Below are positions 1-10,611 of a stretch of 49,877 nt of DNA, one piece after another. The translations under genes and the position numbers were made by a program. Each line of letters opens with the position of its first letter. Within the stretch, counting starts at the first letter, position 1. Source of the DNA: an uncultured Ignavibacteria bacterium (GTDB lineage: Bacteria > Bacteroidota > Ignavibacteria > Tepidaquicellales > Tepidaquicellaceae); contig CALMST010000035.1 of NCBI GenBank assembly GCA_937872315.1, forward strand, positions 1-49,877. The letters are read 5' to 3'. The notes below the pieces were generated by a model. It had not been told where the DNA came from, searched no databases, and worked only from the letters and a program-made list of their open reading frames with translations.

Positions 1-1
1 G

Positions 2-274
2 CTTGCCAATGAAAGAAGATTAATAGCACGGGTCCGTACTTCGGTTTCACTTATCACTTTTGGATTTACTATTTATAAATTTATCGGAGATGTGGATATT
101 CAGGAAATGATTGTGAGATCAAACTATCTAATCTCTGCGGCAGATGCCGGACTGACCTTAATTGCGCTTGGATTTTTCTGCGTGTTCTTCGGATTGATCG
201 AGTTAGAAATTTTCCTGATTGAATTAGGAGTCTTCCTGATTGAGTTAAGAGTTTTCCTGAACGGGTCAGGATAG
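2..274 (+). CDS. DUF202 family membrane protein, 5'-truncated by window edge
   Basis: An open frame runs from base 2 to a TAG at 272-274, giving 90 visible residues; its start lies outside the window. It opens with LANERRLIARVRTSVSLITFGF, close to the DUF202 signature (LANERTxLAWxRT followed by a membrane helix). A second hydrophobic segment, AGLTLIALGFFCVFFGLIE, follows. DUF202 (YidH-like) proteins are small inner-membrane proteins of unknown function, about 100-130 residues long. The last 25 residues are unusual: three 7-residue copies of the form ELxxFLI, encoded by a 21-nt tandem repeat, replace the usual third segment and short polar tail. Family assignment is confident. Whether the tail is functional or the result of repeat expansion is unknown. 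The gene converges on rpoC. Confidence 0.72.
   Translation, partial: LANERRLIARVRTSVSLITFGFTIYKFIGDVDIQEMIVRSNYLISAADAGLTLIALGFFCVFFGLIELEIFLIELGVFLIELRVFLNGSG
200..262 (+). repeat. Three tandem 21-nt copies inside the DUF202 gene
   Basis: Copies lie at 200-220, 221-241 and 242-262. Each has the form GARTTAgrarTyTTCCTGAtt, with few mismatches between copies. The period is 21, so the reading frame is kept, and the encoded heptads are ELEIFLI, ELGVFLI and ELRVFLN. This could arise by replication slippage. The pattern puts Leu, Ile, Val and Phe at regular positions, suggesting an extended amphipathic or membrane-associated helix. Confidence 0.8.
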
Positions 275-339
275 AGAGTGGTGAGTTTAAACAAGTGAAG
301 AGAATGATATTGCTCAAATAATTTTAGTAATTTATAAAC

Positions 340-388
340 ATAAAAATAAACCCCGGTTTTGAAAAGTATTATATTCAATTCCGGGGTT
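340..388 (-). terminator. Rho-independent terminator of the rpoBC operon
   Basis: On the minus strand, downstream of the rpoC stop, an 8-bp GC-rich stem (AACCCCGG / CCGGGGTT, arms 381-388 and 349-356) is followed by a U-rich tract (TATTTTTA, 348-341). The loop is long (24 nt) and could form further A/U pairs. It lies about 36 nt past the rpoC stop and would end the long ribosomal/RNA polymerase transcript before the convergent DUF202 gene. Confidence 0.8.
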
Positions 389-424
389 AATATTTTTAAA
401 AAGAAATCTGAGCTTTAAATCCGA

Positions 425-3400
425 CTATGCTTCAGTCTCTTCTTCTTTAACTTTTTTCTTTTTCTTTGCTTTAGGTTTTGCTTTAGCTTTCTCTTTTTCC
501 TGTTCCGCTTCTTCTTCTATTTCTTTTTCCTTTTCCATTATGTGATAATCTTCTTCCTTGTCAGTTACTATTATTTCTCTGTATTTCCTCAGACCGGTTC
601 CTGCAGGGATCAATTGTCCGATAATAACATTCTCTTTCAGTCCAAGCAGATTATCAACTTTTCCCCTGATGGCTGCATCAGTAAGAACCTTTGTAGTTTC
701 CTGGAATGAAGCCGCAGAGATGAAACTGTCTGTGGTAAGAGATGTCTGGGTTATACCCAGAAGGACAGGATCTCCCGAAGCGGGGACCGCATCCTTGAAC
801 TTTATAGCTGCCTTTCCTTTTTTCTTTAAAGCTGCATTAAGTTCTTTACCTTCTTTCTTGTTCATCTTATCACCTTCTTTTACCTTATCACTGTCACCCG
901 GATCAGTTACTACCACCATTCCTTTAAGATTCTCATTTTGCTCGGCAAACAGATTTTTATGTATAACATCTCCTTCTAGGAAATTTGTGTCACCTGTATC
1001 TGTGACCTTTATCTTCTGAAGCATCTGTCTTACAATAACTTCTATATGCTTATCATTGATCTTAACACCCTGGATCCTGTAAACTTCCTGGATCTCATTT
1101 ACCAGATATTCCTGAACTTCAGCAACACCTTTGATCTTCAGAATATCAACCGGATCAAACGCTCCCCCTGTTAATGGTTCTCCTGATTTTACAACATCAC
1201 CATGTCTTACAAGAATGTGTTTCCCGATAGGGATCTTATAATCAACTGTTTTGCTTCCGTCTTTACTGATGATCCTTACTTCCCGGCTTCCTCTTGAGAT
1301 CTTACCGATCTCAACTGTTCCGTCGATCTCCGCTACTTTAGAAGGATTACTTGGACTTCTTGCCTCGAATAATTCTGTTACCCGTGGAAGACCTCCCGTA
1401 ATATCTCTTGTCTTACCGGAATCCCTTGGGATCTTTACCATGATAGTTCCCGCTTTTACTTCTTCACCGTCATCTACCAGCAAGTTTGCTTTAGCCGGGA
1501 TCAGATAAGAACTCAATGTTTTATCATTCTTCGGATTCAGTATCTGAATAGTTGGTGATTTAGTTTTGTCACGGCTCTCAATTACGATTTTCTGGAAGTG
1601 ACCTGTCTGTTCATCTTTTGCGAGTTCATATTGCTTTCCTTCGTCCATGTCAAAATAACTTATAATACCGTCATCCTCTGCTACAATGACAGAGTTGTAT
1701 GGATCCCATTCGTATAATATTCCGTTCTTCTTCACTTTCTCATTTACTTTAACTTTCAGATGAGCTCCGTATGGTACAGAATATTTTGCAAGCTGTGAAC
1801 CGTTATCATCAATTACAAGTATCTGTCCGTTTCGGCTCAGAGATACAAACTCATTTCCGATAGCGCCTTTATATTCAACGATCTTTATGTTATCAAATTT
1901 GATCTTACCTTCAAATTTTGAAGTTATCTGAGACTGTGTAATGATCTTACTTGCAGTTCCTCCGATATGGAATGTCCTTAAAGTAAGCTGTGTTCCCGGC
2001 TCACCGATTGACTGAGCTCCGATAATACCTACTGCCTCTCCGACCTCCACCATTTTACCGGTTGCAAGATTTCTTCCGTAACATTTTGCGCAAACACCTC
2101 TTTTTGTTTCACAGGTCAGTACGGATCTTATTTCTACTTCCGTTATAGGCGTTTCAGAAACCATTTGTGATTTTTCTTCCGTGATCAGCTCACCGCCTTT
2201 TATAATTACTTTTTTGGTCAGAGGATTTACCACATCATTAACTGCTACCCTTCCAAGTATTCTTTCAGCTAATGTTTCTTTAACATCTTCTCCTTCTTTT
2301 AAAGCTTCGGTTTTCACACCTCTGATCGTTCCGCAGTCATCTTCCGTTATGATCACATCCTGAGCCACATCCACAAGCCTTCTTGTAAGATATCCTGCAT
2401 CAGCTGTTTTTAATGCTGTATCGGCAAGACCTTTTCTCGCTCCGTGTGTCGATATAAAGTATTCAAGAATTGATAATCCTTCTTTGAAATTTGCTATAAT
2501 TGGATTTTCAATGATCTCACCTGCCTGACCTGTTAAAGATTTCTGCGGTTTCTGCATAAGACCTCTCATGCCTGCAAGCTGACTGACCTGCTCGGCTGAT
2601 CCTCTTGCGCCTGAGTCGATCATCATGTGCAATGAGTTAAAACCGTTCTTTGATTTAGTCAGATTCAGCATAAGATCTCTCTTAACTTCATCCCTTACGT
2701 GTGTCCAGATATCAATAACTTTGTTATATCTTTCATTCTCAGAAATAATACCTCTTCCCTTTGATTTTTCAATAACTTCTACTCTTTTGTATGCTTCCTC
2801 AATAATTTTATCCTTCGTTGCGGGTACTTCAATATCATCAATGTTTACAGATAATCCTCCGATTGTTGCATATTTAAATCCAACCTCTTTGAGATCATCC
2901 AGAAATCTTGAAGTAACATAATTTCCGACCTTGGAATAAATTATTCCTATGATCTCTGTAAGTTTTTTCTTCTTAAGCAGTTCATTCATGTATGGCAGAT
3001 CCTTAGGAACTATCTGGTTGAAGATTACTCTTCCTGTAGTAGTTTCTATTATCTCACCTTTAATTCTTACTTTTATCCTGGCATGTAACCCCAGCATTTT
3101 ATTATCATAAGCCATAAGCACTTCTTCCGGCGAGGAAAATATTTTCCCTTCTCCTTTATCTCCGGGCATTTCCTTTGTCAGATAATAACATCCAAGCACC
3201 ATCTCCTGATTTGGAGTAGTGATCGGCTCACCGTTCTGTGGTGATAAGATATTATGTGACGAAAGCATCATTATCTGAGCTTCAAGCTGCGCTTCAAAAG
3301 ACAATGGAACGTGTACTGCCATCTGGTCACCGTCAAAGTCCGCATTGAAAGCACTGCATACAAGCGGGTGAAGTGTGATAGCTTTACCTTCAATAAGCAC

Positions 3401-4744
3401 AGGCTGGAATGCCTGAATACTTAATCTGTGTAAAGTCGGAGCTCTGTTAAGCATTACCGGATGTCCGTTGATTACGCTTTCAAGAATATCCCATACTTCA
3501 GGTGTTCTCTTGTCAATTAATTTTTTAGCACTCTTGACAGTCTTTACATAATCCCTGTCAATCAGTCTTCTTATAACAAACGGCTTGAACAATTCAAGAG
3601 CCATATCCTTGGGAAGTCCGCACTGATGCAGCTTTAAGTCCGGTCCGACAACGATTACAGTTCTGCCTGAATAGTCAACTCTCTTTCCTAATAAATTCTG
3701 TCTGAATCTTCCCTGTTTACCTTTGAGAATATCAGATAAGGATTTCAACGCTCTGTTCTCTGCCTTAACTGCTGTTACTCTTCTTGAATTATCAAGCAAA
3801 GCATCAACTGCTTCCTGCAGCATTCTCTTTTCATTCCTTAAAATAACTTCAGGAGCTTTTATATCTATTAATCTTTTTAATCTGTTGTTTCTGATTATCA
3901 CCCTTCTGTAAAGATCATTCAGATCACTTGTTGCAAATCTTCCGCCCTCTAAAGGTACAAGAGGTCTTAGCTCCGGAGGTATTACTGGTACTACATCAAG
4001 TACCATCCACTCTGGCTTGTTTGCTTTTCCGCCCGGCTTTACTCTGAATGCCTCAAGAACTCTTAATCTCTTAATGTTGTCAGCTTTCTTTAATGCAGAC
4101 AGTTCGCCTTTAAGCTCACTTCTTAATCTTGTGATCTCCTCTTCCATGTTAAGCCTGCGGAGTAATTCCTTAATGGCTTCTCCGCCCTGACCTGCCACAA
4201 ATTTTTTCGGATCATCATCATCCATGTTCATTTCATCTTCACTCATTGCATCCAGCACTTCGTTATATTCTTCTTCAGTAATAAGCTGTTGCTTCTGGAA
4301 ATTTGTCTTACCGGGGTTAATTACCACATAAGTCTCATAATATATAATCCTCTCCAGCTCTTTCGATGAGATCCCGAGTATGTATCCGATCTTTGTCGGC
4401 ATTGATCTGAAATACCAGATATGCACAACCGGAACACTTAAAGTAATGTGTCCCATTCTTTCTCTTCTTACACTCTTCAGATTTATTTCAACACCGCATC
4501 TGTCGCAAACTATGCCTTTATATCTTATCCCTTTATATTTTCCGCAGTGACATTCCCAGTCTCTTACCGGTCCGAATATCTTCTCACAGAACAGCCCGTC
4601 TTTATCCGGTTTATATGTCCTGTAATTAATAGTTTCCGGCTTTAATACTTCACCATAAGATCTCGATATAATTGAATCGGTCGAAGCAAGATTGATAGTT
4701 ATCTTCGAAAATCTCTTTCTTTTGTGCTCTGTTTTAAAAGCCAT
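425..4744 (-). CDS. rpoC: DNA-directed RNA polymerase subunit beta'
   Basis: The largest RNA polymerase subunit, carrying the catalytic Mg2+ site in the cytoplasmic core enzyme. The 1439 residues are a typical length for this group. Visible landmarks are the N-terminal zinc ribbon (C65, C67, C80, C83), the catalytic [12 protein letters not shown] loop with three Asp at 469, 471 and 473, and the second zinc site ([13 protein letters not shown] together with the earlier DDCGTIRG). The last 40 or so residues are a low-complexity Glu/Lys/Ala tail, where divergence between strains would be expected. It lies 72 nt downstream of rpoB in the same transcript and is followed by a strong terminator. Confidence 0.98.
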   Translation of the reverse strand: MAFKTEHKRKRFSKITINLASTDSIISRSYGEVLKPETINYRTYKPDKDGLFCEKIFGPVRDWECHCGKYKGIRYKGIVCDRCGVEINLKSVRRERMGHITLSVPVVHIWYFRSMPTKIGYILGISSKELERIIYYETYVVINPGKTNFQKQQLITEEEYNEVLDAMSEDEMNMDDDDPKKFVAGQGGEAIKELLRRLNMEEEITRLRSELKGELSALKKADNIKRLRVLEAFRVKPGGKANKPEWMVLDVVPVIPPELRPLVPLEGGRFATSDLNDLYRRVIIRNNRLKRLIDIKAPEVILRNEKRMLQEAVDALLDNSRRVTAVKAENRALKSLSDILKGKQGRFRQNLLGKRVDYSGRTVIVVGPDLKLHQCGLPKDMALELFKPFVIRRLIDRDYVKTVKSAKKLIDKRTPEVWDILESVINGHPVMLNRAPTLHRLSIQAFQPVLIEGKAITLHPLVCSAFNADFDGDQMAVHVPLSFEAQLEAQIMMLSSHNILSPQNGEPITTPNQEMVLGCYYLTKEMPGDKGEGKIFSSPEEVLMAYDNKMLGLHARIKVRIKGEIIETTTGRVIFNQIVPKDLPYMNELLKKKKLTEIIGIIYSKVGNYVTSRFLDDLKEVGFKYATIGGLSVNIDDIEVPATKDKIIEEAYKRVEVIEKSKGRGIISENERYNKVIDIWTHVRDEVKRDLMLNLTKSKNGFNSLHMMIDSGARGSAEQVSQLAGMRGLMQKPQKSLTGQAGEIIENPIIANFKEGLSILEYFISTHGARKGLADTALKTADAGYLTRRLVDVAQDVIITEDDCGTIRGVKTEALKEGEDVKETLAERILGRVAVNDVVNPLTKKVIIKGGELITEEKSQMVSETPITEVEIRSVLTCETKRGVCAKCYGRNLATGKMVEVGEAVGIIGAQSIGEPGTQLTLRTFHIGGTASKIITQSQITSKFEGKIKFDNIKIVEYKGAIGNEFVSLSRNGQILVIDDNGSQLAKYSVPYGAHLKVKVNEKVKKNGILYEWDPYNSVIVAEDDGIISYFDMDEGKQYELAKDEQTGHFQKIVIESRDKTKSPTIQILNPKNDKTLSSYLIPAKANLLVDDGEEVKAGTIMVKIPRDSGKTRDITGGLPRVTELFEARSPSNPSKVAEIDGTVEIGKISRGSREVRIISKDGSKTVDYKIPIGKHILVRHGDVVKSGEPLTGGAFDPVDILKIKGVAEVQEYLVNEIQEVYRIQGVKINDKHIEVIVRQMLQKIKVTDTGDTNFLEGDVIHKNLFAEQNENLKGMVVVTDPGDSDKVKEGDKMNKKEGKELNAALKKKGKAAIKFKDAVPASGDPVLLGITQTSLTTDSFISAASFQETTKVLTDAAIRGKVDNLLGLKENVIIGQLIPAGTGLRKYREIIVTDKEEDYHIMEKEKEIEEEAEQEKEKAKAKPKAKKKKKVKEEETEA

Positions 4745-4797
4745 TTTAACCTCTTTGTTTTATATTTAAAATTTTTCTTTTAAGTATCTGTATATAA

Positions 4798-4809
4798 CCG
4801 CCATGGCGG
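4798..4809. other. Perfect 12-nt palindrome in the rpoB-rpoC spacer
   Basis: CCGCCATGGCGG is a perfect GC-rich palindrome in an otherwise A/T-rich 72-nt spacer, just after the rpoB stop. With no unpaired bases it makes a poor hairpin unless the two central pairs open. No role can be assigned. A protein site or an RNA-processing signal is possible, and so is chance. Confidence 0.5.
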
Positions 4810-4816
4810 ATTACAA

Positions 4817-7800
4817 CTATTCTACCAGGTTAATATCAAGACATAATCCCTGAAGCTCTTTCAGAAGTACATTAAATGATTCAGGTACTCCCGGCTCAGG
4901 TAAATTATCACCTTTAATTATCGCTTCATAGACCTTGCTTCTTCCTGTCACGTCATCACTCTTGTATGTAAGCATTTCCTGAAGAATATGAGCTGCTCCG
5001 TAACCCTGCAATGCCCAGCATTCCATCTCTCCGAATCTCTGACCGCCAAACTGCGCTTTACCGCCAAGTGGCTGCTGAGTTATGAGAGAGTATGGTCCTA
5101 TTGATCTTGCGTGGATCTTGTCATCTACAAGGTGGGAAAGTTTTAATATGTAAATGTAACCGACTGTTACTTTCTGATCAAACTTCTCTCCTGTCATACC
5201 GTCATACAGATCCGTCCTGGAATTGTTACTTAATCCTGCTTTTTCAAGATATTCCATTATCTCAGCTACTGTTGCTCCGTCAAAAATCGGTGTTGCAAAT
5301 TTCACTCCGAGATTCTTCGCAGCCCAGCCTAATGCTGTTTCATACAGCTGGCCAAGATTCATCCTTGATGGAACTCCGAGCGGATTCAATACTATATCCA
5401 CAGGTGTTCCGTCCGGCATAAACGGCATGTCTTCCTGAGGCACGATCTTTGCCACAACACCCTTGTTACCGTGTCTTCCTGCCATTTTATCACCTACTGA
5501 AAGTTTTCTCTTCTTCGCAACATATACCTTCGCAAGTTTCACAACTCCCGTTGGCAACTCATCTCCAAGCTTTACTTTATCCTTTAATCTTTTAAATCTT
5601 TCTTCTATTTCATTTTGCTTGAAAGTATAATTTCTGTAAATATCAGGTATCAAAGAATTTGCCCTTGCATTATCTGACCATTCAGATTCATAATCAAATT
5701 CTGAAAGCAGATAATTCTGATTTTCAATCAGATTTAAAAAAGCATCTTTTTTAAATGTTGCACCGCTTTTTATTATGAAGTTTCCCTTTTTGTCTTTTAA
5801 TCCCCTGGATGCTTTTCCTGAAAGAAGTATGTCAAATTTTTCAGCGATCTTGTGATTCAGATCTTTGATCTCTTTCTTTCTCTCGGCTTCATATTTGTCT
5901 ATCTTTCTTTTTTCATCTCTCTTGCTCTCAGTGTCCCTTGTCTTTCTTGAGAATAATTTTTTATTTATGACTATACCTTTTAATCCCGGCGTAGCCTTTA
6001 GAGATGCATCTTTTACATCACCTGCTTTATCTCCGAAAATAGCTCTGAGTAATTTTTCTTCAGGTGTCGGTTCGGTCTCTCCTTTAGGAGTTACTTTACC
6101 GATAAGTATGTCATTTTCTCTTACCTCTGCCCCGATCCTTACAATACCGTTCTCATCAAGATCCTTTGTAGCTTCCTCGCTGACGTTCGGGATCTCTTTT
6201 GTTAATTCTTCCTCACCCCTTTTTGTATCTCTTACTTCTAGACTGAATTCTTCTATATGAATGGAAGTGTAAACATCATCTGCCACAAGTTTCTCACTGA
6301 TAATGATGGCATCCTCAAAGTTGTATCCTCTCCAAGGCATAAATGCAACAAGCACATTTCGTCCAAGCGCAAGTTCACCAAGCTGAGTTGAAGATCCGTC
6401 AGCTAAAATATCTCCCTTCCTGATCTTCTGACCTTCTGTTACAATAGGTCTCTGATTGATCGAAGTATCCTGATTGGTTCTGAGAAATTTAACAAGATTG
6501 TATTCAACTATTTTTCTGTCAGTAAAAGTAAGTAAACTTTCATCAGAATCTTCTTTGATATTATATTTTACTATTATCTTGTCTCCTGACACATACTCCA
6601 CAACACCATCAGCCTCAGCTGCAAGCATAGTTCTTGAATCTCTTGCAACGATCTCTTCAAATCCGGTACCTACAACAGGTGACTCCGGTCTTAAAAGCGG
6701 AACCGCCTGACGCTGCATATTACTGCCCATCAGAGCTCTGTTTGCATCATCATGCTCAAGGAATGGGATCAATGCCGCGGCGGCTGATACGATCTGGTTG
6801 GTTGCCACATCCATATAATCTATTTCATCTGCCTTGAATAACGGGAAGTCCCCTTTGAATCTACCTTTTATTCTCTCATTCTCAAAATATCCTTTCTCAT
6901 CAACAGGTGCATTTGCCTGAGCTATTCTGAAAAAGTTTTCCTTTTCTGCAGACAGATATTCAATCTTATCAGTTACTCTTCCGTTTTCAACTTTTCTGTA
7001 AGGTGTTTCTATGAATCCCAGTTCATTTATTCTTGAATGAATACATAATGACGAGATAAGACCAATGTTTGGTCCCTCCGGAGTTTCAATCGGACATAAT
7101 CTGCCGTAATGTGTATAGTGAACGTCTCTTACCTCAAATCCGGCTCTTTCTCTTGAAAGTCCGCCCGGTCCTAATGCACTGATCCTTCTCTTATGTGTCA
7201 TCTCTGCAAGAGGGTTTGTCTGATCCATGAACTGTGACAACTGGCTCGTTCCAAAGAATGATGATAAAGCGCTGGTTATTGGTCTGGCGCTTATAAGTTT
7301 TGAAGGCACTAAATTTTCTTCGTCATGTATGCTCATCTTGTCCCTGATCGTTCTTGACATTCTCGACAATCCCAGAGAAAACTGAGCAGATAACTGTTCG
7401 TTAACTGTTCTTACCCTTCTGTTTCCAAGGTGATCTATATCATCCACTTCTTTTTTTCCGTCAACAAGATCTCTCATGTAATTAATGATATAAACTATAT
7501 CTTCCTGTGTAAGAATAGTAATATGCGGATCGATCTTTGTTCCCAGTTTATAATTGATCTTGTATCTTCCCACATTTCCCAGATCATATTTTTTCGTATT
7601 GAAAAATAATTTTTCAATATAGCTTCGCGCATTCTCTGCTTCCGATTCTGCCAGAGCTGCTGCAGCTTTTTTATCTTTAGGTGTTAATTCAACCGGTGTC
7701 TTTTCAAGCAATATGTTGCTTTCATCTTCTTCACTTATTATCGTATTATAAATGATCTCTTCACCGTCAGTCGGATTACTTTTGAGAAGATTAAGTTCTT

Positions 7801-8662
7801 TCATGCCGGAAGAAATTATCTTTGCAAGCATCTCATCCGTAAGTAATGTATTTTCTTCTATTTCAAGATCATCACCTGTATCTTTATTGATTACTTTTTC
7901 AAGCACTCTTCTGCCTACATAATCAAGATAATTTTTATCCGTTAATTTTACATTTTCAACTAAACCAAACAACTCAAGCATCTGAACATGTTCATTTAAT
8001 CCTAAAGCTCTTAACAGTGTGGAGAAATAGAATTTCTTTTTTCTGTCAATGTATGCATATAATAGATTGTTGATATCTGTAGTAAATTCAACCCATGATC
8101 CTCTGAAAGGTATCACTCTTGCTGAATATAATTTCGTTCCGTTAGCGTGAATTGATTCACTGAAAACCACACCCGGAGATCTGTGCAGCTGGCTGACTAT
8201 GGCTCTCTCAGCTCCATTTATAATAAAACTGCCTCTCGGTGTCATATAAGGAAGGTTTCCAAGATAAACATCATTTTCTATTGTATAATTGTATTCTTTA
8301 GCTGCCGCATTCGGCTTTGTCGAAAGTCTTAATCTTGCTTTCACCTGCACAGCGTAAGTCAGTCCCTGCTCCTGGCATTCAATAACCGAATAATGCGGTT
8401 TCTCCAGATAATAATCAACGAATTCCAGTATTGCCGTCTCTCTCGAATCAGAAATAGGAAAGTTATCTTCAAAGACCTTCTGCAGTCCCTGAGACTTCCT
8501 TTTGCTTGCAGGAACTTCTTCCTGCAAAAAATCTATATATGACTGAATCTGAACATTGAGGAGATCCGGCGGATCATGTGTGATCGAAGTTTTTGCAAAT
8601 GTTAACCTTTTGTTCTTACTGCTTATAGGTTTTAATTTTAAATCGACTTCTTTTTTTTCCAA
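4817..8662 (-). CDS. rpoB: DNA-directed RNA polymerase subunit beta
   Basis: Second catalytic subunit of RNA polymerase, 1281 residues. The rifampicin-binding cluster (about residues 463-490, SQLSQFMDQTNPLAEM followed by THKRRISALGPGG) carries the drug-sensitive Asp, His and Ser residues, so sensitivity is predicted. The following RDVHYTHYGRLCPIETPEGP wording is typical of Bacteroidota-like RpoB. Roughly residues 900-1035 contain a charged lineage insert between the conserved KATPGLKG and DELPTGVVKLAKVYVA blocks. The C-terminus (FGEMECWALQGYGAA) that packs against beta' is intact. It is preceded by a 117-nt spacer with a hairpin after rplL. Confidence 0.98.
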   Translation of the reverse strand: MEKKEVDLKLKPISSKNKRLTFAKTSITHDPPDLLNVQIQSYIDFLQEEVPASKRKSQGLQKVFEDNFPISDSRETAILEFVDYYLEKPHYSVIECQEQGLTYAVQVKARLRLSTKPNAAAKEYNYTIENDVYLGNLPYMTPRGSFIINGAERAIVSQLHRSPGVVFSESIHANGTKLYSARVIPFRGSWVEFTTDINNLLYAYIDRKKKFYFSTLLRALGLNEHVQMLELFGLVENVKLTDKNYLDYVGRRVLEKVINKDTGDDLEIEENTLLTDEMLAKIISSGMKELNLLKSNPTDGEEIIYNTIISEEDESNILLEKTPVELTPKDKKAAAALAESEAENARSYIEKLFFNTKKYDLGNVGRYKINYKLGTKIDPHITILTQEDIVYIINYMRDLVDGKKEVDDIDHLGNRRVRTVNEQLSAQFSLGLSRMSRTIRDKMSIHDEENLVPSKLISARPITSALSSFFGTSQLSQFMDQTNPLAEMTHKRRISALGPGGLSRERAGFEVRDVHYTHYGRLCPIETPEGPNIGLISSLCIHSRINELGFIETPYRKVENGRVTDKIEYLSAEKENFFRIAQANAPVDEKGYFENERIKGRFKGDFPLFKADEIDYMDVATNQIVSAAAALIPFLEHDDANRALMGSNMQRQAVPLLRPESPVVGTGFEEIVARDSRTMLAAEADGVVEYVSGDKIIVKYNIKEDSDESLLTFTDRKIVEYNLVKFLRTNQDTSINQRPIVTEGQKIRKGDILADGSSTQLGELALGRNVLVAFMPWRGYNFEDAIIISEKLVADDVYTSIHIEEFSLEVRDTKRGEEELTKEIPNVSEEATKDLDENGIVRIGAEVRENDILIGKVTPKGETEPTPEEKLLRAIFGDKAGDVKDASLKATPGLKGIVINKKLFSRKTRDTESKRDEKRKIDKYEAERKKEIKDLNHKIAEKFDILLSGKASRGLKDKKGNFIIKSGATFKKDAFLNLIENQNYLLSEFDYESEWSDNARANSLIPDIYRNYTFKQNEIEERFKRLKDKVKLGDELPTGVVKLAKVYVAKKRKLSVGDKMAGRHGNKGVVAKIVPQEDMPFMPDGTPVDIVLNPLGVPSRMNLGQLYETALGWAAKNLGVKFATPIFDGATVAEIMEYLEKAGLSNNSRTDLYDGMTGEKFDQKVTVGYIYILKLSHLVDDKIHARSIGPYSLITQQPLGGKAQFGGQRFGEMECWALQGYGAAHILQEMLTYKSDDVTGRSKVYEAIIKGDNLPEPGVPESFNVLLKELQGLCLDINLVE

Positions 8663-8690
8663 TTTTTACCTCAGGAATTTTAATAACTAA

Positions 8691-8714
8691 TCCCGGCTGA
8701 TAATAATGCCGGGA
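8691..8714 (-). promoter_or_regulatory. Hairpin in the rplL-rpoB spacer (possible attenuator or processing site)
   Basis: A 7-bp GC-rich stem (TCCCGGC / GCCGGGA, arms 8691-8697 and 8708-8714) with a 10-nt loop sits 28 nt before the rpoB start. Only an interrupted U-rich stretch follows on the minus strand, so it would be a leaky terminator at best. In Escherichia coli the same spacer holds a partial attenuator and an RNase III site that lower RNA polymerase output relative to L7/L12. An equivalent role here is inferred from position only. Confidence 0.5.
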
Positions 8715-8779
8715 CTAATTAATATTTAAAAAATATATTTATTGTAAAGATGATTTTTTAGATTTGTTATAAAAAAGAA

Positions 8780-9154
8780 TTACTTCAATTCTACTTTTGC
8801 ACCGGCTGCTTCTAAATCAGCTTTTAACTTCTCTGCATCTGCTTTTGAAATATTCTCTTTTACCGGCTTTGGAGCGCTTTCTACAAGCCCTTTTGCCTCT
8901 GTTAATCCAAGACCTGTTGCATTCTTCACAGCCTTGATCACATTGATCTTCTGTGAACCTGCTTCAGCAAGTATGACAGTAAATTCAGTTTGCTCTTCCG
9001 CCGGAGCTGCTGCTCCGCCTGCAGGTGCTCCGCCTGCCATCATGACAGGTGCCGCTGCTGTTACACCAAATTTATCTTCAAGTATTTTTTTTAATTCGGA
9101 TGCCTGTGTTAATGTTAACTCTCCGATCTGATCTGCTATTTCCTGTACTGACAT
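8780..9154 (-). CDS. rplL: 50S ribosomal protein L7/L12
   Basis: The stalk protein that recruits translation GTPases to the large subunit, normally in multiple copies bound to L10. The 124 residues show the expected plan: an N-terminal dimerisation helix pair (about 1-35), an Ala/Gly/Pro-rich flexible hinge (about 36-55, with [15 protein letters not shown]) and a globular C-terminal domain containing [12 protein letters not shown] and the terminal AGAKVELK. It lies 49 nt after rplJ, as in the standard rplJ-rplL pair, and before a hairpin that may set the L12 to polymerase ratio. Confidence 0.97.
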   Translation of the reverse strand: MSVQEIADQIGELTLTQASELKKILEDKFGVTAAAPVMMAGGAPAGGAAAPAEEQTEFTVILAEAGSQKINVIKAVKNATGLGLTEAKGLVESAPKPVKENISKADAEKLKADLEAAGAKVELK

Positions 9155-9203
9155 TTTTTTATTCCTTATTAAGTTAAATTTTTATAAAAAAGTTTCTTTT
9201 GGT

Positions 9204-9737
9204 TTAAGCGGCATTTTTTTTGCCGACTTCTTCTATTACACTGAAAAGATCTCTCATTGTCGCATTGATAGATCCAACTATTCCGGATGCCGGTGAATCA
9301 AGTGATCCAAGAATTGAAGATATGATCTCTTCTTTAGACGGCAATGAAGCCAGAGTATTCAGCTGTTTGGAATCATAAATCTCATTCTCAACTATTGCTA
9401 GCTTTAGCTTTGGTCTGTCAATTTTATCGGCAAATTTTTTCAGTATCTTTGCAGGAGCTACAGGATTCTTGTATGCAAATACAATACTTGTAGGACCGTG
9501 AAGTATTTCATCCAGCCTTTCCAGATGAGAAGAATATTTCTCAGATTCTTTTAAAGCTCTTGATGTAAGTGTATTTTTTACAACCTTATACTTTAAATCG
9601 GATTTATAAAAATCCTGTCTGAGCTCATTTACTTCTTCCACAGTCAATCCCGCAAAATCAGTGAAATACATTGCCTCGGAAGATTCGATCAACTCCCTGA
9701 TCTCCCTGACTGACTCTGCTTTTTGTTCTTTATTCAT
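9204..9737 (-). CDS. rplJ: 50S ribosomal protein L10
   Basis: Base of the ribosomal stalk: binds 23S rRNA near the GTPase centre and carries L7/L12 dimers on its C-terminal helix. At 177 residues it is normal length. The N-terminal YFTDFAGLTVEEVNELR, the central YKVVKNTLTSRAL and the KIDRPKLKLAIVENEIYDSKQ region match the family. It begins a probable rplJ-rplL unit after a 105-nt leader with a possible autoregulatory stem. In model species the L10-L12 complex represses its own translation there. Confidence 0.96.
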   Translation of the reverse strand: MNKEQKAESVREIRELIESSEAMYFTDFAGLTVEEVNELRQDFYKSDLKYKVVKNTLTSRALKESEKYSSHLERLDEILHGPTSIVFAYKNPVAPAKILKKFADKIDRPKLKLAIVENEIYDSKQLNTLASLPSKEEIISSILGSLDSPASGIVGSINATMRDLFSVIEEVGKKNAA

Positions 9738-9742
9738 TTATG

Positions 9743-9842
9743 TCTGTTTATAAATTAATGTTTCGAATTAAATGTGCCTGCCTGAAGCGGGGCAAGCTGA
9801 TTTTTTACTGTATTTCGAGTGCGTAAAATTGTATAAAATATT
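9743..9842 (-). promoter_or_regulatory. Candidate L10 leader upstream of rplJ
   Basis: The 105-nt gap between rplA and rplJ is long for this operon. On the minus strand it contains the stem CTTGCC / GGCAGG with an 8-nt loop, around 9786-9806, in otherwise A/T-rich sequence. The position matches the leader bound by L10-L12 in many bacteria. I cannot confirm the kink-turn and loop consensus of that RNA family by eye, so this is a candidate only. Confidence 0.35.
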
Positions 9843-10547
9843 TTAAGCTGCGGTTTTTATTGCAGATACACTTTTATCAAGTTTAATTCCGGGTCCCATC
9901 GTTGAAGAGATCGCTATGCTCTTTATATATGTTCCTTTTGATGCTGCCGGCTTGAGTTTTATAATTGTATTGATAAATGCCATTATATTTGCTTTCAGCA
10001 TATTTTCATCAAATGATAACTTTCCTACCGTTGAATGTACTATTCCTGTCTTGTCAACCCTGAAATCGATCTTACCTGCTTTTACTTCTTTAACTGCCTG
10101 ACCTACATTCGGAGTTACGGTTCCGCTTTTCGGATTTGGCATAAGACCTCTTGGTCCCAGGACTTTTCCGATCTTTCCTAACTCACTCATAGTATCAGGA
10201 GAAGCAATAATAACATCAATATCCGTCCAGCCATCCTGTATCTTCTTGATATAATCATCAAACCCAACATGGTCTGCGCCGGCTTCCCTTGCCTCATCGT
10301 GCTTTTCAGGTTTTGCAATTACAAGTACTCTCACAGTCTTTCCCGTTCCGTGAGGAAGTGAAACAGTTCCTCTTACTACCTGATCAGCATGCTTTGGATC
10401 TACTCCCAGTCTCATTGCAATATCTACCGATTCATCAAATTTAGCTGCTTTTGATTTCTTTAACTCTGCAACTGCTTCTGACAAACCATATTCCCTGGTT
10501 ACATCAATTTTCTTGCTGTTCTCTTTTTGCTTTTTAGTTAATTTCAT
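9843..10547 (-). CDS. rplA: 50S ribosomal protein L1
   Basis: Forms the mobile L1 stalk that guides deacylated tRNA out of the E site. The 234 residues cover the whole family. Typical blocks include [16 protein letters not shown] near the N-terminus, [31 protein letters not shown] in the middle and [18 protein letters not shown]. It lies 64 nt behind rplK, in the usual L11-L1 arrangement, where L1 commonly represses translation of both genes. No obvious L1 operator was picked out before rplK. Confidence 0.97.
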   Translation of the reverse strand: MKLTKKQKENSKKIDVTREYGLSEAVAELKKSKAAKFDESVDIAMRLGVDPKHADQVVRGTVSLPHGTGKTVRVLVIAKPEKHDEAREAGADHVGFDDYIKKIQDGWTDIDVIIASPDTMSELGKIGKVLGPRGLMPNPKSGTVTPNVGQAVKEVKAGKIDFRVDKTGIVHSTVGKLSFDENMLKANIMAFINTIIKLKPAASKGTYIKSIAISSTMGPGIKLDKSVSAIKTAA

Positions 10548-10611
10548 ATTAAAATTTCTTTTAAAATTTCTCTTTTAAAATACCTTTTTGAATTTTACCC
10601 GGAATTTATAA

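Noticed and set aside
425-4744. Many opposite-strand ORFs of 60-150 codons lie over rpoC, rpoB and other long genes.
   Set aside because: They are shadows of strongly conserved genes, lack recognisable domains and have no fitting start context.
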